Below are positions 1-9,900 of a DNA stretch of 64,000 nt, piece by piece. The stretch's first letter is position 1, and each line of letters begins with the position of its first letter. Made by a program: the position numbers and the translations under genes. The DNA lies in assembly GCA_028564705.1 (NCBI GenBank), contig JAPXFQ010002467.1, forward strand, positions 1,054,001 through 1,118,000, written 5' to 3'. The notes under the pieces were generated by a model. It did not search any database. It was not told the DNA's origin and saw nothing but the letters and a program-made list of their open reading frames with translations. The DNA is from Apricaphanius iberus (lineage: Eukaryota; Chordata; Actinopteri; Cyprinodontiformes; Aphaniidae).

Positions 1-568
1 GAAATTGGCTTTAATTCGATGCAGTTGCTAGATGTCTAATGGGAAACGAATGAATTGTTGGATAATGTGTGGTTGACAGAGTGCTTTAAGAGTTTGGTGG
101 ATTGATCGGCTGATAGATGGTTGTGATATACCCAAGTTGTCCGCGTTGCAAAGTTGCATTTTCCCTGTGGCTAAATATCTTCGTTTCGCTAAACATTTAA
201 TTTCTGGACTGATCTGGTTGTTACGTTTAGTTGGAGACGTGATCGCATCCCGCACCACATCTGTAATAAACGATTTAGTCGGTATCGTTTGGTTAATTCC
301 GAATCATCCAGAGTGTCCAACGCATTGCGTCTGGCTGCAGCCATTTTGGGAGTCTTTGTCAATAGGTCTTAGGGAGTTAGGAGTCCTCTTGACTTCTTTT
401 AAGGACTCCCAGACTTAGGAGCTGCTTTTAGGCCTAAAAGCATTTGGGAATAACTTTTATCTTAAGAAACTAGGAGTGCTAAATTTAAGAGTGACACGCC
501 CACATTTTTTAGGAGTTACTCCTAAATTCGGCAGTTAGGCCCCAAGATTCTTTGTGAATACGGCCCCA
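1..568 (-). mobile_element. PIF/Harbinger DNA transposon, 5' part, broken
   Basis: The minus strand from about 345 to 1 encodes a HARBI1-like transposase N-terminus. An opening near 345 reads MAAARRNALDTLDDSEL, and a second segment (258-28) carries the family's conserved sequence around LATGKMQLCNADNLGISQPS, the helix-turn-helix-like region before the DDE core. The segments lie in different frames, so the gene is broken. The right end at about 540-568 reads, on the minus strand, GGGGCCGTATTCACAAAGA, the type of terminal inverted repeat seen on Harbinger elements. The other end lies beyond the left edge. It sits 3' of snx1 exon 9, in the next intron. Confidence 0.7.
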
Positions 569-695
569 GATGTTTTCTTTAGTTCTTCACCAGGTTTGCT
601 CAAACTTCAGCGGGGATTTCTGGTCCACTCCTCCACACTTTGTAAGTAGGAAAACTTCTAAAATCAGCAGTGTATCAAATACTTGTTCTACCCAT

Positions 696-712
696 TGTGT
701 GTGTGTGTGTGT
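696..712. repeat. (GT)n microsatellite
   Basis: A short run of about eight GT dinucleotides in the intron downstream of snx1 exon 9. Confidence 0.8.
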
Positions 713-763
713 ATAATTACTTTTAACATTATCAGCAAAATTTAGAGGCTACGTTGTCACCAG

Positions 764-850
764 TGTTGGGCATCTTACAAAAAAAGTAATTAAAAGTAGA
801 GTTAGTAACTCAGTTACTGCACTGTTAAAAGTAATTAGTTACTCAGCAAA
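764..850. repeat. Dispersed repeat end rich in AGTAAC/AGTTAC
   Basis: The sequence opens with AGTGTTGGGCATCTTAC and continues with several alternating AGTAAC and GTTACT words. This is the typical terminus of a widespread fish DNA-transposon/MITE family. Only one end is seen, so the element is a fragment. Confidence 0.35.
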
Positions 851-958
851 GAAACCGTGACGTTTTTTCCATGTACAAACATAGAACATACGTACACAAA
901 GTTTGCACCTCAAAGTAAACCTGACAGGATCTTCTCTATGTTTACAGCCTGAACTCAC

Positions 959-3900
959 CACATCCGACTCGTTCATCTTGATGGTCATTTTAGTGACGGC
1001 GTCTGTTGCCTTGTTGATCATTTTAAGGAAGCCGGCCCCGCTCAGCGCCTGGGTGCCGACCGCTCTGGGCAACTGAAAACACACGTCACAATTTTATCAC
1101 GGCCTCGGGGAAAAAATAAAGGGGAATCTTTCTGGCAGAAGGGTGATGAATCAAAACATGCAATGATGAAAACCAGTTGTGATGTAGAAAGTTTGCAAAG
1201 CCTAAAATGTGTTGCTCACTTCCTCTTTCTCCAGAAACTCTCGGACATCTGGCTCTTGCAGAAGCATTGGGTGAGTAACTACCCTCTGGAGATACCTGTG
1301 AAAACAACAAGAATCATATTCCTGTTCTGCAAAATAAACCTAAAAGCATAAAAAAACGTTTTCAGTTTCCCTCCAAAATCGATAGTTAACTTCTAATACC
1401 TTTCCAAAGCTCCTCTTCTCCTCTCAAGAAAGTCTGCTGATGACGAATCTTCCTTTCCTACTTTCATTTTCGTCATCCCTGCACAAGGAAACAAGTGGTC
1501 ACATCTCTTCAACTGTTTCACTGTTGTAGCCACAAAATGTTGACGTCTTTTACTGGGAGTTTGTGTGCTGTACAATCAGCGCCCGTTTAGTTTGATAAGA
1601 ACATAAACTGCATCCAATAACATACAGCCATAGAAACCATTCAATGCTTTTGATCAAAGCATTTCTACATCCATCCAGTGGCCTAATCAAAGCACAGATT
1701 AAACCAAACTGAAAATCTTAGGCAAGGCTTGAAATCTGCAGTTTGCAGGTGCTGTCCAATAGTTGTGAGACTGCCGAATCTATATCTGTAACGTTGGTTT
1801 TATATAGTAGTTATTCGGGGAGGCTGATAGTCACATCAACCCCCCTTCAAAATAAATAAAAGATTATAAAAATGTACGAAATGACGCAATGAAAAAGAAA
1901 GTTACCTAGGAGGTTTTTCTCTGGAGGCGGAGGCACAATCAGGCCGTTTGGTCCGTGCTTTTCAGAAAGCTTCTCGTAGAGGCCGAGGAAGTCGCTGAAG
2001 CGTCGCTTCACAGTAAACGTCTTGTTGCGGAACATGGGCAGAGTGGTCTGAAAAACAAAAACAGGGGTTTTAAGGGTAACACAAACCCCACACAACCAAC
2101 ACAACAACAACACAAAAAAAACCAAACCAAACAAAACCACAAACAAACTAGGGGTGCTCCGATTGGTCGGCCACAGATACTTATCGGACGATTTTCGTGG
2201 AAAAGTGTGTGATCGGTGTTCGCAGATCACTGCCCGTCATTCCCGATCACAAGTACTGGTACTGATTTTGTTTTTATAGCCTATAAAGCGCTTACTCTTC
2301 CCAGCCAGCAGAGGCGCTATAGTTTACCCTTTCCCTTCACTCTACCTAATGCGCATGGCGGCAAACCTACAATAACAAAAATGTCTGCTGTGTGGAATTT
2401 TTTTTCGGTCTGAGCTGATATCAAGTTTGCGTCTCACAAAACTTGCAACGGAAAAAATACCCCATCTAAAAGCTTCAACACATCGAAATTTGATCCGACA
2501 TTTAAAGAATAAAGACTTGACGGAGCATGGTGAGTTTGCGTGGCTCACCGCGGAGAATGAAAAGAAGGCAGGTAACGCAGCCTACGCTTGGAAACAATCG
2601 CCCATATGAGCGTGACAGTGAGAAAGCTAAGCTAAAAACCCGGAAAATCGTAGAGTTTATTGGACTAGACGACGATTATTTGATTTAGACATTGATGTGA
2701 GATATATTGACTTTTTTTATTTACATTTTTGGCATTATTAAAAGAGAGCCTTGATGTTTTCAATTTCTTATAGTGTTGATGATATTACATAATTTGAAGT
2801 GTTCAGTTGACATTTGACTGAATTGTTGCTGTATTTTCTCTTGAAAAAGTAAAACCATGCTTTTTCTAAGTTTAGGTCATTTTTAATGTTCCTTTTTCCG
2901 AATCATGTAACACATGCAGTAGCACTCACCATTACTAAATTAAAAATTATACAGCCAAACTATGTGATCGGTATCGATGATCGGCAGTCTAAAACCTGAT
3001 CGGAGCATTGCTAATTATAACTAATTAGGGGAACAACAAATGCATAGATAAGCTCATATGTTGCATCGAGTAATGTGAATTAGGTGATGTTGCTTACGGA
3101 CGGTTTGGGGCGTGACACAGTGAACGCTGAGAAACGTTTCTAATTCATGTTAATGAATCCCATTACCTCGTTTGGTAGTGCAACAAGATCTGGAGTCTGT
3201 TGTGAAGTATTAATATATAATATATGTAACATATGACAGATTATAACATGACAGAAAAAAAGCTGTAAGATTAAATGTATTCAAACATGATTTAAGGATG
3301 TAAAAAATATTGAACAACTAAAACAGTTTCAAGTCTTCAAAATGTAAAGTCACATTAATACAGTATTTTAACTTACATGTGTATTTTGTTACCAGTTGCA
3401 AGGTACTTTAAGGCTATTTAACATATTTAGAAAGGGCCAGCAAGATGATTTTATGGGTTCATCTATAGCGTTGGACAAAAAATCGATAGCAATATATATC
3501 GATCGATAGACGTGTGGTGTGATAGAAAAGAAAAAGGGGTTGATAAAAAAGTTTGATAGAAAAAAAAGTTTCCCCTAATTTTTTCATTATAGCCCATCAG
3601 GAGCCTAATACAACAATTATTACCTACTACAAACGAATAATTAACACATACCCACGCAGCTCTGTCAGCCACCCCTCTCTACTTTCAAACCTCAAAAAGG
3701 ATGAAATGATTTGAGCTGGAACATAATTTTTTGATAGTCCCTGAGCGAACCATCACTGTAACTCAGCCGCTGTCAGATGTCACAGCAAGGGAGCAGCGGC
3801 GTTGTTGTTCTGGATAAATGTTTCAGTGGCTCAGGTAAATGTTGTGTGCCGTTTTCAACCGATCCTCCACGCACTAAAACACTAAACGTAGCGATAATAA

Positions 3901-6900
3901 AACTAAATATAACACTACGATCAGCTGTCTTAACCAGACTCCTTTCTACCAGCTCTATACGAATCTCTTACAGAGAGACACAGGAAACTTGCCCAGGTCG
4001 CGTTGCTCTGCTAACAACATCTGTGGCTTTTAAAATTTTCCCTCAAGTTCTGCTCGCGGTCCTCAGAAGTGAAAAACGCTTTTAAAAAAACACAACAGGG
4101 ATTGGATAGACCTGCCGGCTTAATCTCTCCGACTGACCGGGCTGCAGTATTCTGGGCTCCGTCAACACTCTGGTGAGTAGCTTGTTAGCTTTAGCCAACA
4201 GCTGAACCAGAGCTGAGCTGAATTAGAATCAGTTTTATATACAATCTAAACCAAAGGTTTCAGCCATTAATATTATAAAGTGTCATAAAATGCTTAAAAG
4301 CTTAAAAAGCATCAAGATAAGCCTTTAATTTAAATTACTAACAATTTAAAAATGTATAAAATTGGTAATATCACTTTTCTTTGTATTTACTGGTGTTACT
4401 CAGGTCTCTTGGATTTGTTTCTGTGTCCTACAAACTTAGTTATGACAAAAAGAAGTGTTTGAAAAATGAATTAATTTAACTCTTGGTTTAAATTATTTCA
4501 TTGAAGAATAAGAAAATCACCAGGGAGGCACTTAAAATTAACTTTTTATATTTTGTGATTTTTATCGATATCGATCAATTTGACTAACCCCTTTATTGAT
4601 ATGCTCTTTTTCTATATCGTCCAGCCCTAGTTCATCTTAGACGAAAGTGACTTATTTGAAATTATTAATAATGCTTGGGTGTCAGGAGCGACGTGAGTGG
4701 AACAAAAAGTTTCTGGCAGCAAGGAAATAAAAAATACAGTAATGTTCTTCAAAATGGTAAAAGTTAAATAAATGCAATATGAAAAAAAACATACAGATAT
4801 TTTCAATGGAAGACTTGAATAGCACCTTAGATAATGCCACACTCCTGCCATCTTGACAGCGATTAACCTGCATTGATCTTACCGCTAACGTTGCATGATA
4901 TCTGAAAATCTGGTGCTGGTGATTTTATTGGTAAATATCGTGATGTCATCAGTTACCATATAGGTCTTTTCCCCTTTCCTCTACTTCTCATCCAGTCTTC
5001 CAGCACTCTGTGTCTGCTGTGAGGCAGTCACCCTGGCTAAATCTTACGTTAGCACGCAAAATGCTAGTTCATAACTCTAGGATTATATTAGCTAAGACCC
5101 TAAACAGTCCTCTGTAATGCGAACACTACATACACTGATATTCCCATGACGATATATTAATTATCGGCCAAAGCAGCAGCATTAATATCAACCTAACCGA
5201 TATCTACTTTTGTAGAAATTTGAGCTTTATCAGGCGTTTTCCTGTCTCGTAGCAGCATGGCCCTCTCAGATTTAAAAGTCAAGTGACACGGCAGGATTGC
5301 AGTTCTTGTGTCATACCTGTGTTGATACTTTATAAGCCATGTAGGCGTTCATCCCATCGCCTGGAAAACAACAAGGAGATGACGGAGATCAAGTTTCAAC
5401 TGCTGAATCGCTGCTGCATCAAAATCAAGTAAATCCCCAACTATTTGCGGAGCACTGCTTAGTTTTTTGCCCGATGAGAGTAACGTGCCTTACCTATTTT
5501 TTCAGGGTCTTTAACGGAGACAAAGATGTCAAATTTATCTTCAAGTTCCTCTTCCTCCAGCTGAAACGAATATTAGACGGAAAGAGGGAAACGAGGTAAG
5601 AGGAGATGTTGGCAGAAAATGCAAGGCAATTTTATTTATATAGCACACTTTCAACACAAGGCAATTCAAGGTGCTTTACATGATTCAGTGATAATAAAAC
5701 CAAATACATGACAAAAATAAGCAAACAGATCATTACTAAAAGAAATGCATTAAGTAACTGAAGCATGAAAAAATAAAATGTATGAGAGTATGAAATTTAA
5801 AAACAAATAAAACAAGAATAAAAAGAGAAGGTGTAAAGAACAAATTTATGCAAAAGAATATAGATTAAATACAGATCAAACACAATCGGTCAAAACATAA
5901 TAAAAATCAAATTACGAGAATCAAAGAGTGGTCAAAAAAACAATTTAGGGCTCAAAGGCAGCTCTGAACAGTAGGAGCCTAAAGATTCAGCATTTTTTGC
6001 ATTCTTCTGGAAGTTTGTTCCAGATTTGTGGGGCATAGAAGCTGAAAGCTGCCTCTCCTTGTTTAGTTCTAATTCTAGGAATGTTAAGTAAGCTTGAGTT
6101 GGAGGACCTGAGTGATCTGCTGGGTTGTTATAGTGACAGCAGATCTCCAACATACTTTGGTGCTAAACCGTTCAGTGATTTATAAACTAGTAGGAGTATT
6201 TTAAAGTCTATTCTCTGGGCTACAAGGAGCCAGTGTAAGGAATTAAGAACTGGGGGGAAGTGTTCTTCAGGTGATAGAAGGCTGACCTTGTTATTGCCTT
6301 TATGTGACCCTGGAGGTTCAGGTCTGAGTCCATTATTACACCTAGATTACGGGCCTGATGAGTCGTTTTTAGTTGTATTAGCTGAAGCTGTGTGCTGGCT
6401 CTGGATCGTTCCTCCTAAGGTCCAAAAATAATTACTTCTGTTTTGTTTCTGTCTGCTGGAGAAAGTTATGGGACATCCAGTCGTTGATTTGTTCAATGCA
6501 TTCATTTAAGGTCTGGATAGAATCAAAGTCACCTGGTGCCGATGTAATGTATAGCTGTGTGTCGTCTGCATAGTTATGGTAACTAATCTGATTGGCTGCT
6601 ATAATATTGGTTAGTGGGAACATATAAATGTTGAACAGGAGGGGTACCAGGATGGAGCCCTGGGGGACCCCACATGTGACTTCTGTTTGTTCTGATGAGA
6701 AATTTCCAATGGACACAAAGAACTTCCTATTCTTGAGGTAAGACTCAAACTATTGAAGTGCTGTACCAGTGAATCTGACCAGCTTTCCAGTCGTTCCAGT
6801 AATATTTTGTGATCAACGGTGTCAAACGCTGCACTGAGGTCCAACAGAAGCAGAACTGTTGTTCTGCCGCTGTCTGTATTTATGCGGATGTCATTGAAAA

Positions 6901-9900
6901 CTTTGACGAGGGCAGTCTCAGTGCTGTGATGGGCACGGAAACCAGACTGAAAATTATCCAAAGAGTCGTTTATTGTCAGGAATGCAGTTAGCTGTTGAGA
7001 TACAGCTTTTTCAATAATCTAGGAAAAGAATCTTGACTTGAGATTTTGTGGGGATATGACTAAATAAAAGGTGCGCATACCTCTTCTACGGCAACAGACT
7101 GTGGCTTGGCGAGGCTGGCGGTAGCTGCTGAGACGGAAGTGGAGGTGGGCGCTTTGGTCGCCGCCTCTTTCCTTCTCTCGCTCCTTGGACTATCCAGAGA
7201 AAGCTCCACCCTTGCTTCTGTTGGACAGGGAGAAAACTCAGAGGTGAAACTAGCTTTGAAGGTGGATCTTTATACGTTTACCAGGACAACAAACGGTCAA
7301 CCCCACCTGCAAATAAATCAGAGTCCTCTTCAGAGTGGACTCCGTTGGTTTTGGAGTTGACCGTTCTGGTGCTCCTGGCGTTGGGCACTGGGCCGAGCGC
7401 GTCCTCTGTGAAAATGTCTGCGGGTTTTCCAGCTGGAGCGGCAGCGAGCGACTTTTCCTTCTGCTCCTTACCGGCGCTCTTCTTTGAGACAGCTCCCAGG
7501 GGCTCGCCGAACAGGTCCTCGTCTGCTTCGCCGAAGAGGCTTTTCTGGGGCTGCTGGGTGGGTTTGATGGGCTGGGCTCCGGTGAAAATGTCGCTCCCTT
7601 CGTCGTCAAAGAGGTCGATCGTTGCCCCGCTGGGCTTCTGGCCGTGGGACACTGTGACTGTGGGAGAATCGCCCAGGAGGTCCATCAGCGGGTCGGTGAT
7701 TTTTGTATTTACAGGCGTCTGCTGTGAGCCCTTAGCTGACAAATCACTGCTGACGTCCATAACCGGAGCGGAGGAAGTTGTTTCCTGCTCAGTGGCACTT
7801 CTCGTTTTTCCATCACCTAGTAAATCTGTTGCTTCACCCTCATCCGCTACTGCCGCTTCGACACGGACATCCACTTCCTCTCTTTGTGTTGCAGCCTCGC
7901 TTCCCAGAAGGTCGACAAAATCCTCTGAGGTCTCGTCCGACGGGTTCTCCGCTGCGCCGTCTATGTCGTTCGTTAGGTCCTCGAAGAACTCGGAGGAGGA
8001 TTTGTTTTCAGCCGGACCACTGAAGGGCTCCATCAGAGGATCGCTCAGGAGGTCAACGGACTGACTGGCGGCTGCTGATGCGCTCTCCCTTTTGGCAATG
8101 GGAGTATTGGTCTGGAAACAAAATGAGACAAAGGCCTTTTTAATCAGAAGCAACCAAAAGCATCAAACTTGGAACGATGAGGGCAACACGTACCAGCATG
8201 TCAACCCTTGCCGCCTCGCGCTTTAATCATTTTATACAGTCCACAAGCATGTGTTATGTGACCAACCAGAGTGGTGTAAAATTTGGAATGGAAGTAAAAT
8301 TATGCATTATTCAATTTCTTTCCATTTTTAAATGAAAAGTTTGTGATAGAATTGCATTCAGTCGCCTTTTACTTGGATACTACTCCAAGAAAATCTAGAG
8401 CAACCAGCTACAGAAGTTACCCAATCGGCTAATGGAGTCCGGCTGCTCTACGGAGGTCTCAGAGGTTCGTTAGAGAACATTAGTGCGCAAAAAGCCTCAT
8501 AAGGACCAAAGAACTCAGCAGTGAGGTTAGGGATAAAGTTTAAGTATAGAGATGCAACGACACCACATTTTTCCAAATCGATACCGATGCTTGGATCTGA
8601 GTATGTGCCGCTACTGAGTACCAATACCTTTATCACACACAAAAAAAATGCAATGAGTCTGAAGACAGGTTTTAGTTTCATTTCTGCTTGTTACAACAAA
8701 TGATGCGGAATTAGATTTAAAATAATGTAATAAAAGTGACCACAAAACTCAAATTTCAAGTAAAAAATAACCATTTTATGTGAAATTATTGCAGAGTTTC
8801 CACATTTTATCTAACTGATACAAGTACATAGAACGGTATCAGCGCCGATACCAGTATCAGTACTGGTGCATCCATAAATTAAACCTAGTTTATAACTCTG
8901 TCAGCCAGTTTGCACCCAGACACAGACGTACTGACGGAGACCTTTTCTATTCGAGATTCTGTAGCAAGAAACTAATATTTAAAGATTGACTAGCATAAAT
9001 TAATGGGACAATACCAATAGTATCTATAGGGATGGTATTGGCAAGAAAATGTAATATCAGAAATCATCTGTACCCCTTTCTTTTTTTACTTTTTTAATTA
9101 AAACTTTTATAAATAACTTTAATACCATGCAAATATGATATTATACATCAAAATCTTCAGATATTTCTCCTCTTGCTCAAAATGTCAAAATATGACAGAT
9201 CCAAGGTATCATTTAAGATAATTTTGTCGGTTTGGTAAAACTCACAATATTACCCGTTGCTTCTGCATTTCAGAGCCAACCTAGAGCGTTTTGGTAGACC
9301 TCCATCAGCGGTGTTGGTGTTTAACCGGCATCGGTAACTGAGAGTTAGAGTATATCGGTAAAAAAGCTGATACCGAACATCCCTGATTATTTCTATTATA
9401 CATATTTCTCTCCCTTTTAACACTAGGGACGCACCGCTACCGGGGCCGATATGTTCTTATGTAGTGTATCGGTTAAAGTTAACAGATGCCTTGAACTGAT
9501 ACTTAAAATGTAAAAACTGCCGTAATATCACAGAAAATATTTTTCACTTGAAATGCTACTTTTGCTGTAATTTTTTAATTAATATTTCTTTTCTTTTTTC
9601 TAAATCATCATCATTAGTTGAAACAAGCAGAGAAGAAAATAAAACCAGTCTTCCAATTTATTTCATTTTTGTGTGTGGTGACAGAAGTATTAGCATTGAT
9701 ACTCTGTATCGGCAAGTACTCAGATCCAAGTATTGGTATCGTATCAGTTTGAAAAAAGTGGTATTGTTGCATCCCTAGTGCCTTTTCCTCATGGCACACA
9801 GTTTACCTTACCCAGATCGGTATCGGCAGGTTACGAACCTCAGATATTGGCGACGAAAAAAGTTGACCATTAATAAAATGAGCACAGCACCTATATTGCT

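Noticed and set aside
1..958. Next snx1 exon (start of the BAR domain)
   Set aside because: No minus-strand frame resembling the expected WFEEK-type continuation, with splice sites, is present before the edge.
7345..8064. Open frame of 239 codons on the plus strand
   Set aside because: It lies exactly opposite snx1 exon 2, and its Ser/Pro/Leu-rich composition follows from the acidic sense strand. No family is recognised.
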